This document shows positions 1-7,660 of a DNA stretch of 16,767 nucleotides, one piece after another. The stretch comes from an uncultured Bacteroides sp. (GTDB lineage: Bacteria; Bacteroidota; Bacteroidia; Bacteroidales; Bacteroidaceae): the NCBI GenBank assembly GCA_900553185.1, contig USCT01000033.1, positions 1 to 16,767 on the forward strand. The letters run 5' to 3'. A program made the translations under genes and the position numbers. Numbering within the stretch: the first letter of the stretch is position 1; every line of letters starts with the position of its first letter. A model generated the notes under the pieces. The model searched no databases, had not been told where the DNA came from, and saw only the letters and a program-made list of their open reading frames with translations.

Positions 1-19
1 ATATTATTCTTTGGGCGGA

Positions 20-1360
20 TTAACCGCTGTCAATGTTGGCAAACATAGTAACTTTAGAGACAGAAAAACGTAATTGGTAAGTATAGCGTAATACTAATGG
101 ACCTATTTTACCTAAGAGACCGACTTCTGCTGATATAGCACTATAAAGTTTAAAAGAAGGATCCTCCTTTTCTGAATTTAGATTGTCATCATCATCATTC
201 AAAAAAGAATTTTCATCCGATTCAATATAAGGATTACCTTCTTCATCAACAAATTCACCAACTCCGGTATATCCCGGGCCTAAAAATATCCATACAGGAT
301 ATTTAGGCAGAGGATTGATAGTCCATCCAAAAGATAAATTCGTTTCAGCCTCTAACTGTTTGCTATAATCTTTCTGCAACGCCTTAAAAAGATCCGGATG
401 AAAACTCAAACTAAAATAACCTCCAACCTTACGTTGCCGATACTTTCCTACAGTTATACCAATAGGTGTACTTTTACTGTATTCATAAGCATATACCTGA
501 ACGCGTTGCTTTCTACTTTGCTGCGTTACACGAATATTTTTTGCTTTTTCACTGGCTTGTACAGCATATCCACAATTTTGATCTACAATTTTCTGATACA
601 ATTCTAACGCTTTATCATATTCACCATTCTCGTAATACACTTCAGCTGCATCATAATATTTCTTACAATCTGTATCAAAATAACGGATACATTCATAACG
701 CTTGTTAGAAGCATTCATATCAGATGGATTCAATTCCAATATTCTTCCATAATACATACCAGCCTTTTCATAATCTAATAATTGATAAGCTTCTTCTGCC
801 CTATCTTGATAAACAGTAATTGTATCAATAGATGCAATCAGTTCATCCAGATTAGAATCTACAGGACAATCAGAACATTCTTTAGCTATACTGTACTGTT
901 CTTTGGCCTCCCCATACATACATTTTTGAAAAAAATCCGTTCCTCGTTTTCTGTATTCGTAATAACATCCATAAACGAACTCTACATCCGGATCTACCAG
1001 CTGATATTGCTTCAGTTCTTTTGGATTTAATTCTGCCATAATTAATACAGGAGCATATTCTGAAGTACGAATTATCAATTTACGTCCACGATACCTTTTT
1101 CCAGTTTGGAAACGTAAATAATAATACATTTCTTCACCTTTCTGTTCTGTATTATACACATCAACTACTTTATCATGACTGGATTCAAAAGTCAAAGAAA
1201 TATTTGCCGGACAAGAAATAACCATACCAGCTTCAGTATCCTTTCCTGAAAAAACATTCAATCCGGAACTAACATCCTTCACTTCTAAATTACGCTGTGC
1301 AAACGACGTAAAAACCGTACTGACCACACAAATCAATAAAAAAACTAATCGCTTTTCCAT
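20..1360 (-). CDS. Secreted TPR protein with C-terminal beta-barrel-like domain
   Basis: 446 aa, ATG start. Residues 1-22 form a Sec signal peptide (basic start, hydrophobic core, 'SFAQ' end), so the product is exported. Residues 23-115 look beta-rich. About 139-170, 184-217 and 233-266 are TPR-like helical pairs; the last contains 'YYENGEYDKALELYQKIV'. From about 298 there are alternating hydrophobic strands, interrupted by an acidic Asp/Glu/Asn loop at about 370-400, ending in two more strands (404-432). This is compatible with a small outer-membrane barrel. The C-terminus (MFANIDSG) lacks the terminal aromatic residue usual in barrels, so the barrel may be incomplete or the fold may be something else. 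It is the last gene of a four-gene operon, 12 nt after the NTF2-like gene. I infer a periplasmic TPR scaffold anchored at the outer membrane. The specific function is unknown. Confidence 0.8.
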   Translation of the reverse strand: MEKRLVFLLICVVSTVFTSFAQRNLEVKDVSSGLNVFSGKDTEAGMVISCPANISLTFESSHDKVVDVYNTEQKGEEMYYYLRFQTGKRYRGRKLIIRTSEYAPVLIMAELNPKELKQYQLVDPDVEFVYGCYYEYRKRGTDFFQKCMYGEAKEQYSIAKECSDCPVDSNLDELIASIDTITVYQDRAEEAYQLLDYEKAGMYYGRILELNPSDMNASNKRYECIRYFDTDCKKYYDAAEVYYENGEYDKALELYQKIVDQNCGYAVQASEKAKNIRVTQQSRKQRVQVYAYEYSKSTPIGITVGKYRQRKVGGYFSLSFHPDLFKALQKDYSKQLEAETNLSFGWTINPLPKYPVWIFLGPGYTGVGEFVDEEGNPYIESDENSFLNDDDDNLNSEKEDPSFKLYSAISAEVGLLGKIGPLVLRYTYQLRFSVSKVTMFANIDSG

Positions 1361-1372
1361 AGTATTTCAAAT

Positions 1373-2365
1373 TTAATCATTAACCAACGAACGAACAATA
1401 TCAAAATCTCCTAAATTAAACACCTCATCCCTAGCTAAAACTTTTCCATCAAGTTTTTCTGGCTGCCAAGTACGTACTTGAATCAATGGATGTAATTCAT
1501 CTTGAAAATCAATCATCAAAAAGACAAAACCAACATCACGATACCGATCTGAATTCCATTCCTGTTTCAAGGTAACCCCATAAATATCTGTTAGCTTCGG
1601 ATGCTGAATAACTTCTACTTCATCAAATATAACATTCAAATACTTATTGGATGCAAATACTTTCTTCAAATTAGAAATATATTCTTTTTTAGTACGCTTT
1701 TGATAAACAATTTTCTCAGAACCAAGTGATTGTAATGCATAATCTGACTTTGGTTTTTCCTTAATAACTTTTCCTGTAATAATTAAAGCATTATCACTAA
1801 ATACAGATTCAATATATTTTAAATCTTTTCGATTATAAGAAGTCCTATAATTTTCTACAAAATCAACGATAACCTGCCGACGATATAAATCTGATACAGA
1901 TTCATGTTCCGACATAATTTCTTGATATTTATGCTCACTTATGGCTATTGATACTCCATCAATTACACCTCTATTTGTTAAACTGACTACCACTTCCTGA
2001 TCCTTTACAGAATCATTAGCGGCCATCATAGTTACAGGAATATTACGTACCTGGTATCCTGATCCCGTTTGAATACAAATTTCTTCAATCTGTGAAACTG
2101 GACAGGCCATAGGACTGGTCTTCCACATTTCTTCAATAGCTTTACGAGCATCCTTCGTGATATTATCACTGTCAATTTCAGGTTTATCACCTGTCATTAC
2201 AGCTTTATTACATTCTTGTAAAAGCCATGACACATTATTCTCAATAGCCTGTTTTACCAAACCATCATCTATTCCATCGGTTAAAACCAATTTCGTTTGC
2301 TCCAGTTGTGCAAAGCCAACTATTGGAAACATCACTAAAAACAATATTAATCTTATCATCTTCAT
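1373..2365 (-). CDS. Secreted protein with C-terminal NTF2-like domain
   Basis: 330 aa. Signal peptide at 1-20 ('MFPIVGFAQ'). Residues 21-155 form an N-terminal region I cannot assign, with a predicted alpha/beta pattern. Residues about 160-300 have the layout of an NTF2-like/SnoaL-type domain: a helix with 'VDFVENYRTSYNRKDLKYIESVFSDNALI', then strands, then 'GVTLKQEWNSDRYRDVGFVFLMIDF' and 'PLIQVRTWQPE'. Such domains bind small ligands or mediate association; no catalytic residues can be named here. Its ATG overlaps the TGA of the preceding gene (ATGA, 2362-2365), so translation is probably coupled. From memory it resembles a conserved uncharacterised Bacteroidales family; a homology search would be needed to confirm that. 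Location is probably periplasmic, since no lipobox is seen. Confidence 0.82.
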   Translation of the reverse strand: MKMIRLILFLVMFPIVGFAQLEQTKLVLTDGIDDGLVKQAIENNVSWLLQECNKAVMTGDKPEIDSDNITKDARKAIEEMWKTSPMACPVSQIEEICIQTGSGYQVRNIPVTMMAANDSVKDQEVVVSLTNRGVIDGVSIAISEHKYQEIMSEHESVSDLYRRQVIVDFVENYRTSYNRKDLKYIESVFSDNALIITGKVIKEKPKSDYALQSLGSEKIVYQKRTKKEYISNLKKVFASNKYLNVIFDEVEVIQHPKLTDIYGVTLKQEWNSDRYRDVGFVFLMIDFQDELHPLIQVRTWQPEKLDGKVLARDEVFNLGDFDIVRSLVND

Positions 2366-3486
2366 TGTAATAAACTTTTTATAGAATGTTGTGGTATATT
2401 TGAATAAAAATCAGCTTTCAAAACTGGAGCTTTCACAAACAACTGGCTCTTATCTGTCTCCACCCTTAATAAATGAATATAATTTAATTTTTTATGATTA
2501 AAAACAACTATTGCTTCCAGATTTCCTTGCTTATTCATTCCTGTATGACAGACTGTTATAAAATCTTTTTCGAAACATGCTAAAAAATTAAGCAGTGGTA
2601 TAGAAATTACTGGAGTAAAATATCCATATTTTCTATGAGTTATCTGTAAAGTTTTTCCTTCTCCATTCGTATATGTCAAAAACAAATTATTTAATGAATA
2701 CTCCGGATATTGCTTTTGAAACACCGGAATATATTCTTTTCCTTTTTTCATATAATATTTATCAGATGTCAATGAAGGTATCAAAAAAACATCTCCTTTC
2801 TCTACGTAAAGACCATTCTCCTTTGCTATCAAATTCTTTTCATTTATAGGATCATCCTTTATCTGAACATCATTTAATACCGCAATTTGTAATTGATGAA
2901 ACAACTCATCATCAGATTCAATTTTATCCATACCATCGATCAACTCACGATACAATGGGAAAGTTATCGATAATGCATGAGGAGAAAACAACCAAACAGC
3001 CTCTGCCTGCTTTCCTTTTTGACGCATAGAAAAATTAACTGGCATATTCATTTTTTTCAAAACCTGCTTAAAAGACATTGCGCTTTTTACAACTACTTTC
3101 TGTCCATCTACATACATGACCACATGATATTCTTGTAACTTACGATCAATAGATACAGCATCTTTCTGAAGCAAAAGCTCTAAAAAAAATCTTTCCAGAA
3201 AATTACAAAGACTTACATCTAAAATTTGCTTTGTAGCCTCACTAAACAACGAAATACCTAAATGACAAATTTGTCCTTTATCGTTGTATTGCATGACAAT
3301 AGACTTTCCTTCAATAATTACAGGTATCTCCATTATAGTATCTACAGAAGACAAAGTTCTTTCAGGTAATTGATCTGCAATTTGTTTCAACTTACGGCTA
3401 ACAAACTGTATATCGTCTCTTTCATTTCCACTCATAGAGGTACAAAACAAAAGACCAATCCATATCATCCATAAAAACTTATACAT
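2362..3486 (-). CDS. Conserved secreted protein of unknown function
   Basis: 374 aa, ATG start. The first 20 or so residues (MYKFLWMIWIGLLFCTSMSG) are a signal peptide. The Cys at 15 does not sit in a good lipobox, so ordinary Sec export is more likely than lipidation. No named domain was recognised. The protein alternates beta strands and amphipathic helices. It may have two halves: one carries 'VSLCNFLERFFLELLLQKD', the other 'ISIPLLNFLACFEKDFITV', and a 'YGYFTP' stretch lies just before the second. The C-terminus ends in 'ADFYSNIPQHSIKSLLQ'. The gene starts 2 nt after the stop of the Sel1 gene and overlaps the NTF2-like gene by 4 nt, so it is firmly inside the operon. It probably works with the other three exported products. 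I recall similar Bacteroidales hypothetical proteins but cannot give a function. Confidence 0.78.
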   Translation of the reverse strand: MYKFLWMIWIGLLFCTSMSGNERDDIQFVSRKLKQIADQLPERTLSSVDTIMEIPVIIEGKSIVMQYNDKGQICHLGISLFSEATKQILDVSLCNFLERFFLELLLQKDAVSIDRKLQEYHVVMYVDGQKVVVKSAMSFKQVLKKMNMPVNFSMRQKGKQAEAVWLFSPHALSITFPLYRELIDGMDKIESDDELFHQLQIAVLNDVQIKDDPINEKNLIAKENGLYVEKGDVFLIPSLTSDKYYMKKGKEYIPVFQKQYPEYSLNNLFLTYTNGEGKTLQITHRKYGYFTPVISIPLLNFLACFEKDFITVCHTGMNKQGNLEAIVVFNHKKLNYIHLLRVETDKSQLFVKAPVLKADFYSNIPQHSIKSLLQ

Positions 3487-3488
3487 AA

Positions 3489-5387
3489 CTATTCAACTTT
3501 AGAATAAACAATAGAATGAATTTGAGATTTTATAGCTGTATATCCAAAAACGATTTCTTCTGACTCAAAGTATTTACGCAACCAGTCCTTCGCTAAAATA
3601 AAATCGGGTGTTACACCTTCTCCCTTCAGATACATCTGGTACAATTCATACATAGCTCGGATGTTTCCTTTTGCAGCTGCCTTATTTAAATAATCCAAAG
3701 CTTTTATATAATCTTTCTCAACAAGAATACCATCTCTATAAAATAGACCTACATCAGTCATTGCGTCAGCATACTGCATAGAAACTGCCTGCTGATAATA
3801 TTCCCATGCTTTTTGAGGGTCACGTTCTACCCCTAACCCTTCATTATATAACCATCCCAATCGATAGGCTGCGTATGGGCAACGACGAAGAAAAGCTTTT
3901 TGATAGCATGCCAAAGCCTGATTATAATCCGGTTGACTTCCTGCAAATGTTTCCCAATACGAATCTCCGCACAAAACCATTGCATCAGTATAACCTGCAG
4001 CATAGGCCTTATTATATAAATCCCTTGCCTTTTCCAGATTTTTATCAATACCCAATCCTTCTTGATAAATCTTAGCCATATTCAACATGGCAAAAAGATT
4101 ATTTTTCATGGAAGCCTCCATAAAATACGCAACTCCCATTCGTAAATTACGAGGCATGCCTAGACCTGAAACAGACAAACACCCCAAATCATTTAAAGCT
4201 GACACATTTTCAGAAGATTCACGCGTTTTTTTATTGACTAATTCACGTAAAGCTGGATTTGAAATCTTCTCTGTCTCTGTTATTTTATGATATTTAAAAC
4301 CTGGATAATCCTTAGGTGCCTTAAAAAAAGTACAAGGTTCACTTGCTGTAAATAATTCCTTTTCTGCTACTGATTTCTCTATAAGTCTCGAATCCATATT
4401 ACCTGCCAATTTAAATCCATCAAACTTTATCCGAAATTCATATGAATAAAAACGTACAGGCTGTACAGTCATTGTATCAGTTAAAGTTACAGAATCAGTA
4501 ACTAAAACTTCATCTACTTTTTCATCAGCAGATAGCAGATTACTCCAATCTACATTAAATATATCATCTACGATCTGTGTAAAATCAGAAAGTTTACTAT
4601 TCTTCCGGCCTTCATTTTGCTTCTGAATCTGAAAATTAAAACAAATCTCATCTCCTTTGGCGAAACCTTTGACTTTCATGCCAATCAAAGAAGCGTATTC
4701 CTTATTTTCACTTGCATAAGAGTTAGCATTTACTGTAACCCACAATTGATTTTGTTCAGATTCTATATCAAGAATCCACATTTCTCTTCCATCATTTCCC
4801 AACTTATCAGAAACCCAACGTCCCGCAATTTCTCGTTGTACAGAAACTGGAATGTCTTCTTTTGCCACAGGAGACAAAACCGTTGAATCAACCTTTCCTA
4901 TAAGCTCAACAGACGAAACGACAGGAATCATATCAGACTTAGTTTTATCCACCTCAGGAACTTCTACATTACCATTCAAAACAGGAACTGACACTATTGG
5001 AGTAGTTAATGCCATATTAGGCTGTTCTCCTGTCATACCTTTAATTTGATAAGTAAGTTTAGAAATAGTTGCCTTCAATTCCTCAGCGTTCGCTGCTTCC
5101 GGACGCAAACGTAAATAATTTGCATAGCACATACATGCCTTTTCCAAAGCTTCTCTATCTGTTGTCATGGAAGCATAAATATCTCCCAATTGCAGATAAG
5201 GATCAGGTAAGCCAGGAGAAACTTTTAAAATCTGTTTATAGATTTGAATAGCTTCTGTCCTATTACTATCGTTCAAAGCCTTATGAGCCTGAAAAAACAA
5301 TTTCAATAATTGTTCTTTAGTTGGAGCTTGTCCATATATACACCCTCCACATAAACATATTGCCAACAAAAGAATAAAACGATTCAT
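3489..5387 (-). CDS. Secreted TPR and Sel1-repeat protein
   Basis: 632 aa, first gene of the operon. Signal peptide at 1-19 or so (FILLLAICLCGGCIYGQ); the Cys residues do not match a standard lipobox. Residues about 28-96 carry TPR units ('AIQIYKQILKVSPGLPDPYLQLGDIYA'). Residues 97-185 are a low-complexity Pro/Val/Thr linker. Residues about 186-350 are beta-rich, beginning 'EIAGRWVSD' and containing 'MWILDIESEQNQLWVTVN', and resemble a lipocalin-like or DUF-type beta domain. Residues about 396-610 hold six Sel1-like repeats of roughly 36 residues, with motifs such as 'AYRLGWLYNEGLGVERDPQKAWEYYQQA' split over successive helices. Sel1 and TPR solenoids bind proteins, so a scaffold role is inferred. 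The stop lies 2 nt before the next ATG. The gene has a promoter-like element about 39 nt upstream. Confidence 0.85.
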   Translation of the reverse strand: MNRFILLLAICLCGGCIYGQAPTKEQLLKLFFQAHKALNDSNRTEAIQIYKQILKVSPGLPDPYLQLGDIYASMTTDREALEKACMCYANYLRLRPEAANAEELKATISKLTYQIKGMTGEQPNMALTTPIVSVPVLNGNVEVPEVDKTKSDMIPVVSSVELIGKVDSTVLSPVAKEDIPVSVQREIAGRWVSDKLGNDGREMWILDIESEQNQLWVTVNANSYASENKEYASLIGMKVKGFAKGDEICFNFQIQKQNEGRKNSKLSDFTQIVDDIFNVDWSNLLSADEKVDEVLVTDSVTLTDTMTVQPVRFYSYEFRIKFDGFKLAGNMDSRLIEKSVAEKELFTASEPCTFFKAPKDYPGFKYHKITETEKISNPALRELVNKKTRESSENVSALNDLGCLSVSGLGMPRNLRMGVAYFMEASMKNNLFAMLNMAKIYQEGLGIDKNLEKARDLYNKAYAAGYTDAMVLCGDSYWETFAGSQPDYNQALACYQKAFLRRCPYAAYRLGWLYNEGLGVERDPQKAWEYYQQAVSMQYADAMTDVGLFYRDGILVEKDYIKALDYLNKAAAKGNIRAMYELYQMYLKGEGVTPDFILAKDWLRKYFESEEIVFGYTAIKSQIHSIVYSKVE

Positions 5388-5425
5388 TATTTGTATTAGA
5401 TTTTAGGTTATTTTTATCATATTCA

Positions 5426-5433
5426 CAAATATA
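5426..5433 (-). promoter_or_regulatory. Candidate -7 element for the four-gene secreted operon
   Basis: Read on the minus strand this is TATATTTG, matching the Bacteroidetes sigma -7 consensus TAnnTTTG. It lies 38 nt upstream of the first ATG of the operon. No good TTTG is seen at the -33 position, which falls in the A/T tract of the tsf terminator. The match is therefore half a promoter, and the region is A/T-rich enough for chance matches. Confidence 0.4.
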
Positions 5434-5452
5434 TCAATAAAAATTAACCAAT

Positions 5453-5484
5453 AAAAAAAGGGGAAGAACAAATAGTTCTTCCCC
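5453..5484 (-). terminator. Intrinsic terminator of the rplM-rpsI-rpsB-tsf operon
   Basis: A perfect 10-bp stem (GGGGAAGAAC / GTTCTTCCCC, 5460-5469 and 5475-5484) has the 5-nt loop AAATA. On the minus strand it is followed by seven T (5459-5453). It sits 32 nt past the tsf stop codon. On the plus strand the stem is followed by three more C and nine T (5488-5496), so it could stop transcription from both sides. Confidence 0.9.
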
Positions 5485-5516
5485 CCCTTTTTTTTTACAA
5501 AATTACAAATCTGCTA

Positions 5517-6509
5517 TTATTCAGCGCGTAATGTGAAACGTTTGAAGTCTGTAATAGCCAATTCTGCATCTGCAGCTTTCAATACATCGGCAACAGTCTT
5601 CTTAGGTTCCATAATGCTTTCCTGGTTCAACAGACAAACTTCTTTCAAGAATTTGCCCAAACGACCTTTAGCAATGTTTTCGATCATTGCCTGAGGCAAG
5701 TTAGCAGCCTTTTCAGCAGCTACAGTTTCTTTGATTTCCTTAGCTTTAGCTACATCCTCAGCTGTAATCCAACCCTTGGCCATGTTGCTTTCCATGTGCT
5801 CTTCGCTATCTACATGAGCAGGGTTGATACCAGCTTTCTTCAAAGCAGCTTCTACAGCCTTCTGTACCTGTTCTGCTTTAGTCTTTTCGATAGCAACGTT
5901 GATTTCTTCCTGTTTTACAGCTTCAGGAACACCTGCTTCATCAATAGCGATCGGGTTCATAGCTGCAATCTGCATACAGATTTCGTGAGCGATCTTTTCA
6001 TCACAAACCTTGTTGAAAGCAACGATTGTGCAAAGCTGATTCTTGTTCATGTGGTTGTAAACAGCAGTACATGCACCAGAAACGAAGTTATAGCCATCCA
6101 ATTCTGTCTTTTCACCGGTAATACCGCTGCGTTCAACAATAGCGTCTTGAACAGTGCCATTACCCATCGGCAAAGCTTTCACTTCGTCCAAAGTCTGACA
6201 TTTGTTAGCGATAGCAGCATCCAGGATAGCCTGAGTCAAAGCCACGAAATCCGCATTCTTAGCAACGAAGTCAGTTTCACACTTCAAAGCAATCATTGCA
6301 GCATAGTCGCCTGTTGATTTTGCCAGCACGCAACCTTCTGAAGTTTCACGATCAGAACGTTTTGCAGCAACAGCTTGTCCTTTTTTACGGATAATTTCCA
6401 CTGCCTTGTCGAAATCGCCTTCAGATTCAGTCAAAGCGTTTTTACAGTCCATCATACCAGCTCCTGTCATTTTACGAAGCTTGGTGATATCAGCCATACT
6501 TACAGCCAT
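5517..6509 (-). CDS. tsf: Elongation factor Ts
   Basis: 330 aa. EF-Ts is the guanine nucleotide exchange factor for EF-Tu and regenerates EF-Tu-GTP during translation. The N-terminal UBA-like domain is clear ('ITKLRKMTGAGMMDCKNALTE', about 8-28). The EF-Tu-contacting signature 'TDFVAKN' is at 79-85. The C-terminal part has 'KTVADVLK' near 304-311. The protein is about 50 residues longer than the roughly 283-aa E. coli form. The extra length is a charged helical stretch around 208-268 ('AALKKAGINPAHVDSEEHME'); I believe this is usual in Bacteroidales. The start could be Met1 or Met5 (6497), as both precede the conserved domain. The gene follows rpsB by 129 nt and is the last gene of the ribosomal operon. 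Confidence 0.97.
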   Translation of the reverse strand: MAVSMADITKLRKMTGAGMMDCKNALTESEGDFDKAVEIIRKKGQAVAAKRSDRETSEGCVLAKSTGDYAAMIALKCETDFVAKNADFVALTQAILDAAIANKCQTLDEVKALPMGNGTVQDAIVERSGITGEKTELDGYNFVSGACTAVYNHMNKNQLCTIVAFNKVCDEKIAHEICMQIAAMNPIAIDEAGVPEAVKQEEINVAIEKTKAEQVQKAVEAALKKAGINPAHVDSEEHMESNMAKGWITAEDVAKAKEIKETVAAEKAANLPQAMIENIAKGRLGKFLKEVCLLNQESIMEPKKTVADVLKAADAELAITDFKRFTLRAE

Positions 6510-6558
6510 AGTAATTTCTTTTTATTGAATTAATAAATAAATCTATTATAAAGCAAAA

Positions 6559-6627
6559 GAGAGTTGAGAACAGAGAGTTGAGAATTGCCTTTATACAGTA
6601 ACTCTCAACTTTCAACTCCCAACTCTC
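6559..6627 (-). repeat. Imperfect long inverted repeat of GAGAGTTGA-like units in the rpsB-tsf spacer
   Basis: The left arm (6559-6585) and the reverse complement of the right arm (6601-6627) match at 21 of 27 positions by my count, around a 15-nt loop. Each arm is itself a tandem of the unit GAGTTGA/GAGAGTTGA. In RNA this would form a long hairpin between the rpsB stop and the tsf start. No T-run follows it on the minus strand, so it is not a typical terminator. Related units recur between rpsI and rpsB. Confidence 0.75.
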
Positions 6628-6638
6628 ATAAAAGTATA

Positions 6639-7475
6639 TTAAGCTTCTTCGTCTTTACCCATGAAAGCAGCTGCCTTTGATGCGTTGATGGCATCTTCTT
6701 CAGCTTTATCCATGCGAGCCTTAGTAGTTTTCTTTTTAGCAGCCTTCGGAGCGTTTTCACCTGCAGCTTCCATGTCTACCTTTTCAGCTTTTCTTTCTTC
6801 CAGACCTTCTGCCATTGCACCGCAGCAAGCATCCAGAATTACTTCGATAGACTTGGTAGCATCATCATTAGCCGGAATTACGAAATCAACGTTTGAAGGA
6901 TCTGAGTTTGTATCAACGATTGCGAATACAGGAATACCCAGACGATTGGCTTCGCGAACTGCGATATTTTCTTTCAACACGTCAACAACGAACAATGCAG
7001 ACGGCAGACGAGTCAGGTCAGCGATAGAGCCTAAGTTCTTTTCCAGTTTAGCACGCTGACGAGAGATCTGCAGGATTTCTCTCTTAGAAAGATTTGAATA
7101 AGTACCATCGTTAGTCAGTTTATCGATAGTAGCCATTTTCTTCACTGCCTTACGGATTGTCGGGAAGTTTGTCAACATACCACCCGGCCAGCGCTCGATT
7201 ACGTACGGCATGTTTACAGATGCAGCTTTCTCAGCTACTACCTGCTTAGCTTGTTTCTTAGTAGCAACAAACAGGACTTTCTTTCCTGATTTAGCGATCT
7301 GCTTCAAAGCTTCAGCAGCTTCGTCTACTTTTGCAACGGTTTTGTTCAAATCAATGATATGGATACCGTTACGTTCCATGAAGATATAAGGAGCCATTGC
7401 AGGGTTCCACTTTCTTTTCAGGTGTCCGAAGTGGCAACCGGCTTCCAATAATGTATCAAAATTTACTCTTGACAT
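6639..7475 (-). CDS. rpsB: 30S ribosomal protein S2
   Basis: 278 aa from the ATG at 7473-7475 (MSRVNFDTLLEAGCHFGH). The frame stays open 23 codons further upstream, but that extension (basic, starting MRRNYRTV) is not part of S2, so the internal ATG is chosen. S2 landmarks are 'AGCHFGHLKRKWNPAM' near the N-terminus, 'ERWPGGMLTNFPTIRK', 'RLPSALFVVDV' and 'VFAIVDTNSDPSNVDFVIPA'. The C-terminus carries about 45 extra residues rich in Lys, Ala and Glu, making it longer than the 241-aa E. coli protein. S2 is a late-assembling protein of the small subunit that depends on S1 and S7-region contacts. It sits after rpsI with an unusually long spacer (185 nt) and before tsf, the common bacterial rpsB-tsf pair. 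Confidence 0.97.
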   Translation of the reverse strand: MSRVNFDTLLEAGCHFGHLKRKWNPAMAPYIFMERNGIHIIDLNKTVAKVDEAAEALKQIAKSGKKVLFVATKKQAKQVVAEKAASVNMPYVIERWPGGMLTNFPTIRKAVKKMATIDKLTNDGTYSNLSKREILQISRQRAKLEKNLGSIADLTRLPSALFVVDVLKENIAVREANRLGIPVFAIVDTNSDPSNVDFVIPANDDATKSIEVILDACCGAMAEGLEERKAEKVDMEAAGENAPKAAKKKTTKARMDKAEEDAINASKAAAFMGKDEEA

Positions 7476-7568
7476 TGTCTTAATTTTTAATCGTTTACTT
7501 TCTTTTTTGTTAATTGAACCAACTGTCCGGTAGTTTCTCCGCAACCGATTGTAGGGAAAATCCTGACA

Positions 7569-7590
7569 GTTTAGATACTAAACGCTTTTT
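7569..7590. other. Short hairpin with T-run in the rpsI-rpsB spacer
   Basis: A perfect inverted repeat GTTTAG-ATA-CTAAAC (7569-7583) is followed by GC and five T on the plus strand. It has terminator shape only for plus-strand transcription, and no plus-strand gene lies before it. For the minus-strand operon it would be a weak A/U-rich hairpin 93 nt upstream of the rpsB start. Confidence 0.35.
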
Positions 7591-7592
7591 CA

Positions 7593-7622
7593 GTTGAGAG
7601 TTGAAAAGTGAAAAGTTGAAAG
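7593..7622. repeat. Tandem GTTGAGAGTTGAAAAG-like repeat in the rpsI-rpsB spacer
   Basis: About three degenerate units of 8-10 nt (GTTGAGA, GTTGAAAAGTGAAAA, GTTGAAAG) lie just past the rpsI stop. They are the same sequence type as the arms of the inverted repeat at 6559-6627. Only a partial inverted partner is visible nearby (CCAACTC at 7654-7660), so this copy looks like a single arm or a degraded hairpin. Confidence 0.6.
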
Positions 7623-7660
7623 ATATATACAACTTGTCCGATCCAACATTCCACCAACTC

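Noticed and set aside
5481..5496. C7-T9 tract as a phase-variation switch
   Set aside because: It is outside any gene and is part of the terminator base, so slippage would not change a reading frame.
5796..6317. 173-codon plus-strand frame opposite tsf
   Set aside because: It lies wholly inside the well-supported tsf gene, and its Ser/Phe/Cys-rich translation is typical of antisense reading.
7476..7544. N-terminal extension of rpsB by 23 codons
   Set aside because: The stretch is not S2-like and falls in the structured spacer; the ATG at 7475 gives the conserved MSRVNFDTLLEAG start.
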